From JACDAE01 sp963717195 (GTDB taxonomy: Bacteria; Chloroflexota; Ktedonobacteria; Ktedonobacterales; Ktedonobacteraceae): 64,000 nucleotides of DNA. The notes under the pieces are model-generated. The model did no database searches and was not told the origin of the DNA. It saw only the letters and a program-made list of their open reading frames with translations. The stretch spans positions 620,001 through 684,000 of the forward strand of contig CAVQVR010000021.1 of NCBI GenBank assembly GCA_963717195.1, read 5' to 3'. A program made the position numbers and the translations under genes. The stretch's first letter is position 1. Every line of letters begins with the position of its first letter. This document shows positions 8,998 through 17,463 of the stretch, piece after piece.

Positions 8998-9888
8998 ATG
9001 TTCACTTCCTATACCGGCCATACCGACAATGTTTTTGCCGTATCCTGGTCCCCGGATAGTCGTACGCTTGCCTCCGCTGGACGAGATCGCACAGTGCAAC
9101 TATGGGATGCGATAACGGGCGCTTGTTGCCTCACTTACCAGAAGCATTCCTCCTATATTCTCTCTATCTCCTGGTCACCAGATGGAAAATATATCGCTTC
9201 CGGTGATACCGCTGGTGCCGTGCACGTGTGGCAAGTTGATACTGGTGCAACCATCTTTATCTACTCCAGACATGTACGCTTCGTGCGTAGCATTAGCTGG
9301 TCGCCAGACGGGCATTATATTGCATCGGGAGGTGACTACGGCGACAGTACCCTACAGGTATGGGAAGCCTTCAATGGCAATGTACTCTATGTTCATAGAG
9401 ATCAGAATAGGATTTTTGCTGCTCCCTGGTCGCCGGATGGATCGCGTATCGCATCTGGCAGCTTCGATGCGGCAGTTCAAGTGTTGGATGCATTGCACGG
9501 AAATAGTATCTTCACCTATCATGCTCATCGCGGCCCGGTCTATACGGCAGGCTGGTCGCCGGATAGCTATATGCTCGCTTCTGCCGGACAGGATACCATT
9601 GTCAATATCTGGTCGTCTGTTAGTGGAAAAACGATCCTCAGCTATGCTAGCCACAAGCGACCAGTGAAAAGTCTGGCCTGGTCGCCGGATGGAAAATTTA
9701 TTGTGTCGGGTGGAGATGATTTAACTGTGCAAATCTGGTGCGTAGAGACAGGTGAACAGATTGCCACTGGCGAGGTGCATAGTATGTGGGTGCGCAGTGT
9801 ATCCTGGTCGCCGGATGGGAGATTGATCGCCTCAGCGCGTGGTAAAGTTGTGTATCTGTGGGAGTGGCTGAATTCAAAAAATCTGTAA
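8998..9888 (+). CDS. WD40-repeat protein, single seven-bladed propeller
   Basis: A 296-residue protein made only of WD40 blades. Seven WSPDG/WSPDS motifs are visible, each followed by IASxG and a closing hydrophobic-W/L-D/E/S strand, so it should form one complete seven-bladed beta-propeller. It has no signal peptide, so a cytoplasmic scaffold is likely. The ATG lies three bases after the MogA/MoaB stop, so the two are probably translated from one mRNA. The partner proteins are unknown. Confidence 0.9.
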   Translation: MFTSYTGHTDNVFAVSWSPDSRTLASAGRDRTVQLWDAITGACCLTYQKHSSYILSISWSPDGKYIASGDTAGAVHVWQVDTGATIFIYSRHVRFVRSISWSPDGHYIASGGDYGDSTLQVWEAFNGNVLYVHRDQNRIFAAPWSPDGSRIASGSFDAAVQVLDALHGNSIFTYHAHRGPVYTAGWSPDSYMLASAGQDTIVNIWSSVSGKTILSYASHKRPVKSLAWSPDGKFIVSGGDDLTVQIWCVETGEQIATGEVHSMWVRSVSWSPDGRLIASARGKVVYLWEWLNSKNL

Positions 9889-10205
9889 CTCGATACCATA
9901 GAAGCCGTGTTTACGACATCCGTGCGAATCAAACAAAATGTTGTCACCCCTTTTTTCCATGCCTGGTAGGGGCCGCGTTTACGACGCCCAGCTGCGTCCT
10001 TTTTCCTATGCCATGCCTGTAGGGGCCGCGTTTACGACGCCCAGGTGTGCCCTTTTTCCTATGCCATGCCTGTAGGGGCCGCGTTTACGACGCCCAGGTG
10101 TGTCCTTTTTTCTATGCCATTCGTGTAAGCTGTAGTAGGGACAACAACTGTAACATATCCCGTGACCCCTTTGTCAGACCTGGAATACGCAAGGAAGAAT
10201 GTGCC
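9889..10205. other. intergenic region with a 53-bp tandem array
   Basis: This stretch holds the tandem array described next and a partial unit near 9903-9925 (GTGTTTACGACATCCGTGCG). No coding frame here looks real; an open frame that starts inside the array at 10047 encodes only repeat-derived text before joining the next gene. Confidence 0.7.
9968..10126. repeat. tandem array, 3 x 53 bp, GTAGGGG family
   Basis: Three head-to-tail units begin at 9968, 10021 and 10074. Each starts AGGGGCCGCGTTTACGACGC and ends with a CTTTTTCCTATGCCAT-type stretch; units differ at only a few positions. The unit core is related to GTAGGGG repeats at 18532, 29205, 29645 and 42684. It is a dispersed element that was amplified locally. 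Confidence 0.85.
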
Positions 10206-10493
10206 GTGAAAGACCACGCAGTAACACAATCGCAATATGCGCAACATACATATATTCCAGCCATCGCTATAACGCGTGCGACGCTCAAGCATTCATGGAA
10301 CAAAGTGCCTGTAGCAACGGTTGCGGCACCTGAGCAAGTGTGTGGCGAGGCCAGGCGCATTGGTTATACCGGAAAGCTTGATAGCGATTCGGCCCTTTAC
10401 CGCTTGAAGATCAAGCAGGGGAAGGGTTTGCCAACGGTGACATTGCCAGGGTTGTATGTTATTGAAAATGGGATGTTTCAGGAGTATGAGTAG
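10206..10493 (+). CDS. hypothetical protein
   Basis: A 95-residue protein starting at a GTG with AAGGA upstream. The C-terminal half (RIGYTGKLDSDSALYRLKIKQGKGLPTVTLPGLYVIENGMFQEYE) reads like a small beta domain, while the N-terminal half is less ordered. No family is recognised. It is followed by a strong terminator, which supports its being a real transcription unit. Confidence 0.55.
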   Translation: MKDHAVTQSQYAQHTYIPAIAITRATLKHSWNKVPVATVAAPEQVCGEARRIGYTGKLDSDSALYRLKIKQGKGLPTVTLPGLYVIENGMFQEYE

Positions 10494-10531
10494 GCATAGT
10501 TTTGCTTTTTACACTTTGTTAGAGTCCTTTT

Positions 10532-10573
10532 AAGCCCTACCTTTTTTTGTGTGAAGAGGTAGGGCTTTTTTGT
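10532..10573 (+). terminator. rho-independent terminator
   Basis: Perfect 10-bp stem AAGCCCTACC / GGTAGGGCTT with a 16-base T-rich loop, followed by TTTTTTG. It isolates the phosphate operon from upstream transcription. Confidence 0.85.
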
Positions 10574-10639
10574 TGTCCTGGCTTCTCAAGGTCGTTGAAC
10601 CGTTGTGTTAAATTTCTCATAACCTATCCTTTTGGAATA

Positions 10640-10692
10640 TTTAACCCTCCGTTAACGTATCCATAAAGCATAGTTAACTATGGAGTGTTAAC
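10640..10692 (+). promoter_or_regulatory. Pho-box-like hexamer repeats upstream of pstS
   Basis: The hexamers TTTAAC (10640), GTTAAC (10651) and GTTAAC (10673) are 11 and 22 bases apart, i.e. on one face of the helix, and a further GTTAAC lies at 10687. PhoB/PhoP regulators bind direct repeats with an 11-bp period. The position 100-150 bases upstream of pstS, in an operon that encodes a PhoB-like regulator, makes this the likely phosphate-starvation operator. The exact consensus in this lineage is not known to me. Confidence 0.6.
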
Positions 10693-10791
10693 GTATCAAT
10701 GTAAAGAGCAGCAAGCATAGGAATATTTAGCTATGCTTGAGGAACGCTCACCGTATCATTTGAAACTTACTCTGGGAGGGTCAGGAAATTT

Positions 10792-11721
10792 ATGTTCAAA
10801 CAATGGCGCGTTGCACTTATCATGATGGTAGTGATGGCATTCGGGATCTTTATTTCAGCATGTGGTAGCACTACGAGCACGGGAAGCAGTAGTACACCAA
10901 CAAGCGGGGCCAGTACTGCCGGTACTCCTGGCGCATATAACTGTGTGCAGGGCTCTTTGACAACCAATGGCTCAACTGCATTAGGACCTCTGGTACAGAA
11001 AGTCGCGGCCGATTACCGAGCAAATGCTCATGGAGCTTCGATTACTGTTCAGCTTACAGGAAGTACTGCGGGCCTTACAGCAGCTTCAGGTGGAAACGCC
11101 GGTATTGGAAATTCTGATGTTTATGCCAGCACGTCAAAGTTCCCTGGTCTCGTTGATCATCAGGTTGCAGTCATACCTTTTGCAGTTGTCATCAATAGCC
11201 AGGTAACTGGCGTGACGAATTTCACTTCAGCTCAGATTACAGAGATCTATACTGGCAAAGTGACAAACTGGAGCCAGGTGGGCGGCCCAAATCTGCCAAT
11301 CGTAGTTATCAGTCGCGCCGCTGGTTCTGGTACCCTTATCACCTTCCAGCAGTTCGTTCTTGGTGGCACTCCAGAGAGTGTTAGCGGCCCATCTCATCTT
11401 ACGGAAAGTACGACTGGCGCTGTTCAGAAGGCTGTTAGCCAAACTGCCGGGGCAATCGCCTATCTTGCAGTTAGTGGTATCGGTACAATGAAAGCCATCT
11501 CGATTGATGGAGTTGCTGAGTCAGATGGAAACGTTCAGAATAATACGTATAAATTCTGGAACGTTGAGCATATGTATACCAAGGGTTCTGCCACTGGCCT
11601 TGCACAGGCTCTCATCGATTACATGACGAGTCCTGCTGCGAAGCAATTCGCTCAGACCCTGGGTTTTCTTGATATCACCACCATACCGCAGTCGATACTT
11701 GCTACCAGGAAGCCAGCTTAA
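10792..11721 (+). CDS. pstS: phosphate ABC transporter substrate-binding lipoprotein PstS
   Basis: A 309-residue lipoprotein that binds phosphate outside the membrane. It has an N-terminal hydrophobic segment and lipobox FISAC, then a Ser/Thr-rich linker. The ligand-binding core shows TTNGSTALGPLVQK, ASGGNAGIGNSDVY, TGKVTNWSQVGG and SRAAGSGTLITFQQF, all typical of PstS (phosphate contacted by Ser/Thr/Arg/Asp residues in these loops). GGGAGGGTCAGG precedes the ATG. It is the first gene of the pst operon. Confidence 0.95.
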   Translation: MFKQWRVALIMMVVMAFGIFISACGSTTSTGSSSTPTSGASTAGTPGAYNCVQGSLTTNGSTALGPLVQKVAADYRANAHGASITVQLTGSTAGLTAASGGNAGIGNSDVYASTSKFPGLVDHQVAVIPFAVVINSQVTGVTNFTSAQITEIYTGKVTNWSQVGGPNLPIVVISRAAGSGTLITFQQFVLGGTPESVSGPSHLTESTTGAVQKAVSQTAGAIAYLAVSGIGTMKAISIDGVAESDGNVQNNTYKFWNVEHMYTKGSATGLAQALIDYMTSPAAKQFAQTLGFLDITTIPQSILATRKPA

Positions 11722-11761
11722 GCCAGAGGGGATGCTGCCAGTTGGCTACCCCATTTTAGAA

Positions 11762-11788
11762 GGGAGACACCTGCGAGAGGTGTCTCCC
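11762..11788 (+). promoter_or_regulatory. intra-operon stem-loop between pstS and pstC
   Basis: GGGAGACACCT and AGGTGTCTCCC form an 11-bp stem around the loop GCGAG. It lies 40 bases after the pstS stop and has no U-tract. Such hairpins usually protect the upstream mRNA from 3' decay or lower read-through, which would give more binding protein than permease. That role is inferred. Confidence 0.65.
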
Positions 11789-11833
11789 CGCAGACTATGT
11801 AGCGGTTTTCAAGTAGCAGGAAGGAAATGGCTA

Positions 11834-12793
11834 GTGGCAGAACAACAGTTACGTGTGGCACCTGCGCAAACAGCACAGAAAGAGCATCGAGGACGACTTG
11901 CCGATCGAATAGCACGTAGTGCCTTCCTGATTTGCGCGGTTTTAATGATTTTAATTATTATTGGCGTTTTCGTTTTTGTTGGTGCCAACGGCTTTAGAGT
12001 GTTTGGCGCTGATACTCATGCAAGAAACTTCTTTACGAGTACTAACTGGGATCCACAGGGTACTGCTGGAACTCCGAGTTATGGTGCACTGGGATTTATC
12101 ATAGGATCAGTTCTTACTACACTGGTAGCGGTGATTATTGTGACTCCGCTTGCATTTGGGATGGCCCTTTTCATGACCGAAATAGTTCCCAAATGGCTGG
12201 AGAATATCCTGCGCCCGCTACTGGAGGTATTCACTGGTATGCCTTCGGTCGTGATTGGTTTTCTTGGTTTAGTGGTTCTGGTTCCTTTCATCGGTAAAGT
12301 GGTAGGTCCCCACACACCGAATCCAGCTACTGCAGGTGAAGGTTGGGCAGCGGCAACTCTGGTACTGATCCTCATGATTCTTCCAACTGTGATCAGTATA
12401 TCAATAGATGCTTTGCGAGCGGTTCCTGGAACTGTGCGTGAAGCAAGTCTTGCTCTTGGCTCAACACGCTGGCAAATGATGAAGAATGCCATCATTCCCG
12501 CTGCTACTACAGGATTGGCAACCGCCGTGGTCATGGGTATGGCTCGTGCAATCGGTGAAGCTCTGGCTGTCAGTATGGTACTTCAGGGGAGTACTCTTCC
12601 CTCCAACTGGTATACTCCCCTTGGTTGGTTTCAGCCGAATGTGAACCTTACCCAGCCTATTGTGCTCTATTTCCAGGAAGCGTTCGGGGCAGAACGCGAT
12701 GCGTACTTCTTTCTAGGGTTTGTTTTGCTGGTAATCTCGTTCTTATTCGTGTCTATCAGTCGCTATCTAGCTAGCAGGAGTGTCTACAAATGA
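11834..12793 (+). CDS. pstC: phosphate ABC transporter permease PstC
   Basis: A 319-residue permease with six predicted TM helices. The first starts around FLICAVLMILIIIGVFVFV. The family signature GMPSVVIGFLGLVVLVPFIG and the EAA loop REASLALGSTRWQMMKNAIIPAATTG are present. GTG at 11834 with AAGGAA eight bases upstream was chosen; an open frame begins at 11669 inside pstS but gives no membrane-protein sequence. The stop overlaps the pstA start (ATGA). Confidence 0.93.
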   Translation: MAEQQLRVAPAQTAQKEHRGRLADRIARSAFLICAVLMILIIIGVFVFVGANGFRVFGADTHARNFFTSTNWDPQGTAGTPSYGALGFIIGSVLTTLVAVIIVTPLAFGMALFMTEIVPKWLENILRPLLEVFTGMPSVVIGFLGLVVLVPFIGKVVGPHTPNPATAGEGWAAATLVLILMILPTVISISIDALRAVPGTVREASLALGSTRWQMMKNAIIPAATTGLATAVVMGMARAIGEALAVSMVLQGSTLPSNWYTPLGWFQPNVNLTQPIVLYFQEAFGAERDAYFFLGFVLLVISFLFVSISRYLASRSVYK

Positions 12794-13704
12794 GCGTCTC
12801 ATATGAAGAAGGCGATAGGCAGCGCCAGGCATCACTGAAGCGCCTGGTACGAAGATTACATACAAGTAACGGTATTGCTCTTACAGTACTATGCATTCTG
12901 GCAGCTATCGTTTGCTTAGTATTTATCGCTGTTATTACATATCTCCTGATCAACGGCTTCGCCTACTTGATCAATCCTGCATTCTATACAGCGAACGGCG
13001 ACAACACTATAGGCGCACAGTTATTCAATACATTCTATATTCTGATCCTCTCAGAGATAATTCTGGTGCCGATTTCGCTGGCAGCCGCGATCTACCTGGT
13101 GGAGTATGCACGCCAGGGACCGCTAGTAACAATGCTTCATTTTGCCGCTGAGACTCTGGCCGGTGTGCCGTCTCTGGTGCTAGGGTTGTTCGGCTTCCTG
13201 GTTTTCGGAAGCGTGCTGGGCCTCGGAACGACCCGTCTGACTGGCGCTCTTACCTTACTTTGCCTGAATCTTCCCCTGGCAGTTCGCCTCTACGAGGACG
13301 CACTGTCGTCAGTTCCGCGCGACCTGCGTGAGGGTGGCCTTGCCCTGGGTTCTACCAAATGGCATATGATACGTACCGTCGTTCTTCCCTCGGCTTTGCC
13401 AGGCATTGTGACAGGGATTGTCCTGTCGGCTGGTAAAATTGTCGGTGAAGCCGCAGCGCTCATCTTTACGATGGGAACCAGTAATCCTGGGAATGTTTTT
13501 ACATTAAACCCTCTTATCGGCAGCGATAACCTGACCATCCGTATCTGGTACGTACAAACGTTAGGTGCAGGGGCAGTAGCTCAAAATGCTGTCAATTCTG
13601 TCTCCGCCGGTGGAGCGGCTGTACTGGTTTTACTTCTACTCATTATCAACCTTGGGGCACGTGGCATTGGCCGCGTCGTTCAGCGTCGTATTACCGCCGC
13701 GTAA
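12790..13704 (+). CDS. pstA: phosphate ABC transporter permease PstA
   Basis: A 304-residue partner permease of PstC. It has several TM helices (ALTVLCILAAIVCLVFIAVITYLLI and later ones), the signature LAGVPSLVLGLFGFLVF and EAA loop REGGLALGSTKWHMIRTVVLPSALPG. The ATGA overlap with pstC implies coupled translation. Confidence 0.93.
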   Translation: MSVSYEEGDRQRQASLKRLVRRLHTSNGIALTVLCILAAIVCLVFIAVITYLLINGFAYLINPAFYTANGDNTIGAQLFNTFYILILSEIILVPISLAAAIYLVEYARQGPLVTMLHFAAETLAGVPSLVLGLFGFLVFGSVLGLGTTRLTGALTLLCLNLPLAVRLYEDALSSVPRDLREGGLALGSTKWHMIRTVVLPSALPGIVTGIVLSAGKIVGEAAALIFTMGTSNPGNVFTLNPLIGSDNLTIRIWYVQTLGAGAVAQNAVNSVSAGGAAVLVLLLLIINLGARGIGRVVQRRITAA

Positions 13705-13773
13705 TTTACACGAACTGTTCATTCTGGTCGACCGTTCCGGTCACCTACTAGAGAATCGAGGATAAAGCTCTCT

Positions 13774-14010
13774 ATGAACGTTTCAGCCGACTCTCCGAAC
13801 AACAGTGGGAATGTTTCACTCCCAGCCGGAGCAAACATCTTCTCGCGCAAGGTCGCACGAAGCGGCCACATCTCTTACGAAGGTCGTCCATACTTCATCA
13901 GTAAAGCGCTTGCAGGACGCTACATCCGCCTTGTGGTCCTGGCTGATCGCCTTATCGTCGATACATCTATCCCATTGCATAAGGAGTACCCGCTCGCGTA
14001 TCATAGTTGA
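13774..14010 (+). CDS. small conserved-looking protein inside the pst operon
   Basis: A 78-residue protein in the gap between pstA and pstB. The second half (GHISYEGRPYFISKALAGRY, then LVVLADRLIVDTSIPL) reads like the small beta-barrel domain at the C-terminus of some integrase-type transposases, here free-standing. GAGGA lies eleven bases before the ATG. It is not PhoU. It could be a small regulator, or a domesticated transposase remnant. The same-strand position and spacing (70 and 24 bases) argue that it is transcribed with the pst genes. Confidence 0.6.
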   Translation: MNVSADSPNNSGNVSLPAGANIFSRKVARSGHISYEGRPYFISKALAGRYIRLVVLADRLIVDTSIPLHKEYPLAYHS

Positions 14011-14034
14011 AGATGATAGTTAAGGAGAGATGTT

Positions 14035-14952
14035 ATGTCAATGGAACCTTCCCGCTTTGGCCCGTCGCAGCCCGTACGGGAAATGCGGGCTACTGCCCAG
14101 GAGATTGGTGGTGAAATGACGGTACCAGAAGAGGAGGCACCCACATCACCCTCTGATCACATGGGTACCTTCGATCCGACGAAAACGCTGAAAACCGATG
14201 CACAACTGAAAATAGATGTCAGGAACACCGATTTCTACTATAGCGCCAAGCAGGCTCTGTATGGAGTAAGCATACCACTGCGCGAGCGCCAAGTAACTGC
14301 GCTGATCGGACCGTCCGGTTGCGGTAAATCAACATTTTTACGTACGCTTAATCGCATGAATGATCTGATCCCCGGCACACGTACCGTGGGCGAGGCGCTT
14401 CTCGATGGCCAGAACATATATGCTAAAAGTACTGATGTTGTCCTGCTCCGGCAACGTATCGGTATGGTCTTCCAGCGCCCCAATCCTTTTCCTAAATCAA
14501 TCTTCGAGAATGTTGCCTATGGCTTACGTGTGCAGGGCAAGCCACAGCAGTATATTAAAGAAAAGGTCGAGCAGAGTCTACGCGGTGCCGCTATCTGGGA
14601 TGAAGTCAAGGATCGCTTAAATGCTTCTGCTCTGGGCCTCTCGGGTGGACAGCAGCAGCGTCTGTGTATCGCGCGTGCTCTCGCAGTTGAGCCCGAGGTA
14701 TTGTTGATGGACGAACCTGCCTCTGCTCTGGACCCGATTGCCACCCTCAAGATTGAGGAGTTGATTACTGAACTGGTTAAGGATTATACTATTGTTATTG
14801 TAACGCATAATATGCAACAGGCTGCACGCGTTTCGCATTTTACCGGCTTCTTCCTCAGTGGCAAACTCATTGAACATGGTCCCACCACTCAGATTTTTGA
14901 GCGACCTAAGAAGAAAGAGACGGAAGATTATATCAGTGGACGCTTCGGTTAA
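14035..14952 (+). CDS. pstB: phosphate ABC transporter ATP-binding protein PstB
   Basis: A 305-residue ATPase. Walker A GPSGCGKST, Q-loop MVFQRPNPFPKSI, signature LSGGQQQR, Walker B LLMDEPASALD and the H-loop VTHNMQQA are all intact. About 60 residues precede the usual PstB start (KIDVRNTDFYYS) and have no recognisable motif. AAGGAGAGATGTT precedes the ATG, so the extension appears to be translated. The family usually has about 250-270 residues. Confidence 0.95.
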   Translation: MSMEPSRFGPSQPVREMRATAQEIGGEMTVPEEEAPTSPSDHMGTFDPTKTLKTDAQLKIDVRNTDFYYSAKQALYGVSIPLRERQVTALIGPSGCGKSTFLRTLNRMNDLIPGTRTVGEALLDGQNIYAKSTDVVLLRQRIGMVFQRPNPFPKSIFENVAYGLRVQGKPQQYIKEKVEQSLRGAAIWDEVKDRLNASALGLSGGQQQRLCIARALAVEPEVLLMDEPASALDPIATLKIEELITELVKDYTIVIVTHNMQQAARVSHFTGFFLSGKLIEHGPTTQIFERPKKKETEDYISGRFG

Positions 14953-14997
14953 GCATAAGAAGCAACAGAAATCTGCGGGAAGCAACAGGAGGCAAGC

Positions 14998-15738
14998 GTG
15001 GCTCGTAAAATTCTGGTGGTGGACGACGAGGCAGTTCTGGTAGAAACCATTGCCTATAATCTGGAGCAGGCAGGCTATCGGGTGGTGACAGCGTCAGATG
15101 GAAATAGTGCCCTTGAGGCGGCACGTAGCGAGGACCCTGACCTGATTCTTCTGGATATTATGCTGCCAGGTATGGACGGCCTGGAAGTATGTCGTCAACT
15201 GCGCCGGGAGAGTATCACGGCTACGACGCCCATAGTTATGCTCACTGCCAAAAGTGATGAGATCGATAAAGTGGTTGGCCTGGAAGTGGGGGCCGACGAC
15301 TATGTGACCAAACCTTTCGGGCGTCGTGAGTTGCTGGCACGCATCCGGGCCTTACTGCGCCGCGTTGATTATCCTCCTTCCAGTGAGGAGCGCCAGCCCT
15401 CGAATGACGCAACGTCTCAAGAGGTACGGCCAGCCACTCGTGAACTGGTTGCAGGCCCATTACGTATCGATCTGGCTGGCAGACGTGTGAAGTGTCGTGG
15501 TCAAGAACTGGAACTGCAACCTAAACAGTTCGAGTTGCTCACCTATCTTGTGCGCAATCGTGGTACCGTCCTCACGCGTGATCAGCTTCTGCACAATGTC
15601 TGGGGCTATGACTACGCCGGTGATACGCGTACGGTTGACGTGCATGTACGCTGGCTGCGTGAGAAGCTGGAGGAAGATCCAGCCAATCCAAAGCTGATTC
15701 AGACCGTACGCGGCGTCGGATACGTATTTCGCTGGTAG
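14998..15738 (+). CDS. OmpR/PhoB-family response regulator
   Basis: A 246-residue regulator. The receiver domain has the acidic pair DDE, phospho-acceptor Asp in LILLDIMLPG, Thr in MLTAKSD and Lys in VTKPFGRREL. A winged-helix domain follows (LQPKQFELLTYLVRNRGTVLTRDQLL...VDVHVRWLREKLE). Its place directly after pstB suggests a PhoB/PhoP role on the repeats upstream of pstS. No PhoR kinase or phoU is next to it. Start GTG, with AACAGGAGG about six bases upstream. Confidence 0.9.
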   Translation: MARKILVVDDEAVLVETIAYNLEQAGYRVVTASDGNSALEAARSEDPDLILLDIMLPGMDGLEVCRQLRRESITATTPIVMLTAKSDEIDKVVGLEVGADDYVTKPFGRRELLARIRALLRRVDYPPSSEERQPSNDATSQEVRPATRELVAGPLRIDLAGRRVKCRGQELELQPKQFELLTYLVRNRGTVLTRDQLLHNVWGYDYAGDTRTVDVHVRWLREKLEEDPANPKLIQTVRGVGYVFRW

Positions 15739-15833
15739 CACAGGCCAACACCCCCCGCGTACGGACCAGATTTCTCGTGTCCCTGTATGATAGATGAAAG
15801 GGACTATGATCCCTTTTGTTGCATTGCACAAAA

Positions 15834-16574
15834 TTATACCCTCCCCGTAGCAATCCACGTTGCCCAATCGGAACGTCCATTATCCCGTGCCACACGCGCC
15901 GCCTTTTCCCAATCATACGGCACAAACACATGTTCCACCTGCCAACTATCCTCTATTTTGCTCAGTACAGCATATTTTGCATGTGGACTTCCCGACTCCA
16001 TTCCATGCGGCAGGGGAAGGTCCGACGTGTAAGCAGGCATTCCAACACTACCAGGATTTACAATAAGCTTTCCAGACGGCAGAAAAATCGTACGTGGCAA
16101 ATGGCTATGCCCACACAGAACAACTTGCTGATCAATTTTCGCCAATGCAGTTGCAATGCCTGTAGTACTACGCAGGAAAACTCCATTGGAGGTGACTTCT
16201 TCAAGTAGATACATCTCATCCTCAGAGAGATCACCATGGAATAAAAATACCTCATTGGCAACTACTGCCGTTGTCGGGAAAGTCCGTATCCATTCCAGGT
16301 GTTCCGGTTTCAGGTGCTCCAGTGTATAGATGGTGGCGGCTGAAGGATGTTCTGGTGGCGCGAGAAGTACACGATCATCATTTCCCTGAATAGTGAGAAT
16401 GTTAAGATCAATGAGCCGATTGGCCGTTCCCGCAGGATCAAGTGGTCCTAGCAGGCAATCTCCAAGGTTGACGATCTGTTGAATGTTTTTTTGTTGAATA
16501 TCGTGTAGAACGGCCTCCAGCGCCCAGCTATTGCCATGGATGTCCGCGATAATTGCGAGTGGAAAATCTGTCAT
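15834..16574 (-). CDS. calcineurin-like metallophosphoesterase (YfcE/MPE type)
   Basis: A 246-residue two-metal phosphoesterase. Motifs in order: ADIHGNSWALEAVL (DxH), NLGDCLLGPLDP (GDxx), GNDD (GNHD equivalent, with Asp replacing His), FHGD and CGHSHLPR (GHxH). The GNDD variant is common in this subfamily. The start MTDFPLAII has GAAGGA eleven bases upstream; an upstream extension exists but would run into the divergent parA leader. The substrate is unknown. It is convergent with the phoB-like gene. Confidence 0.88.
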   Translation of the reverse strand: MTDFPLAIIADIHGNSWALEAVLHDIQQKNIQQIVNLGDCLLGPLDPAGTANRLIDLNILTIQGNDDRVLLAPPEHPSAATIYTLEHLKPEHLEWIRTFPTTAVVANEVFLFHGDLSEDEMYLLEEVTSNGVFLRSTTGIATALAKIDQQVVLCGHSHLPRTIFLPSGKLIVNPGSVGMPAYTSDLPLPHGMESGSPHAKYAVLSKIEDSWQVEHVFVPYDWEKAARVARDNGRSDWATWIATGRV

Positions 16575-16692
16575 GATAATTCTCGTTCCTTCTTGCTTAT
16601 AGCATGCACATTTGCTACAATGTCTTTGCAGCGTGTACAACGTTTCGCGTTGTCTTTTTTGCCATGGCAGAGGAAAGGTACGGGAGCAGTCA

Positions 16693-17463
16693 GTGTCAAA
16701 AGTATATGCGATTGCCAATCAGAAAGGGGGGGTGGGAAAAACGACAACGGCTATCAATCTTGCTACCTATCTCGCAGCGGCAGGGCGCAAGGTGTTGCTG
16801 GTCGATATGGACCCCCAGGCAAATACCTCCAGTGGGATCGGCGTTCTAAAGAATAAACGTGCGTGTACGATTTATGATCTACTTGTACAAGAACAGGAAA
16901 ACCTCACAATATTTGATGCGATAGTTCCATCCCCCAGGCGCGAGTTAGTCGTTGCCCCCTGTACAGTGGATCTGGCAGCTGCTGAGATCGAACTGGTGGG
17001 GACGCTGGCACGCGAGTATCGCTTACGCCAGGTGCTGGAACCTATTCGAAATCGTTGCGATTATATTATTATCGATTGTCCTCCCTCGCTTGGTTTGCTC
17101 ACTATCAATGCTCTGGTTGCTGCAGATGGTTTGCTGATACCTATCCAATGCGAATATCTGGCCCTGGAAGGGTTAACTCAGTTGCTCAATACGTTCAATC
17201 TGGTCAAAAATAAGCTCAATCCGGCTTTGTATATCGTGGGAGTGGTGATGACGATGTACGATTCTCGTACGAGGTTAGCAGGGGATATCGTACGTGAGGT
17301 GCGTAACCATTTTCCAGATGAGGCATTTCAGACCATTATCAATCGTAACGTTCGTTTAAGCGAGGCTCCCAGCTTTGGGCAGGCCATTCTTGATTATGAT
17401 CCCACATCTCCAGGTGCTCTGGCCTACCGTGCGCTGGCCGAGGAGGTAATGGCTCGTGGCTAA
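16693..17463 (+). CDS. parA: chromosome partitioning ATPase ParA/Soj
   Basis: A 256-residue Walker ATPase. It has the deviant Walker A KGGVGKTTTAIN, switch I DMDPQANTSSGIG and Walker B IIIDCPPSLGLLT. The short N-terminus is that of chromosomal Soj, not plasmid ParA with an HTH. Start GTG with GGAG six bases upstream. It overlaps parB by eight bases, so it is a parAB operon that segregates the origin region. Confidence 0.95.
   Translation: MSKVYAIANQKGGVGKTTTAINLATYLAAAGRKVLLVDMDPQANTSSGIGVLKNKRACTIYDLLVQEQENLTIFDAIVPSPRRELVVAPCTVDLAAAEIELVGTLAREYRLRQVLEPIRNRCDYIIIDCPPSLGLLTINALVAADGLLIPIQCEYLALEGLTQLLNTFNLVKNKLNPALYIVGVVMTMYDSRTRLAGDIVREVRNHFPDEAFQTIINRNVRLSEAPSFGQAILDYDPTSPGALAYRALAEEVMARG

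Noticed and set aside
16630..16650. parS-like site upstream of parA (ACGTTTCGCGTTG)
   Set aside because: The match to the TGTTTCACGTGAAACA consensus is partial and not palindromic enough.
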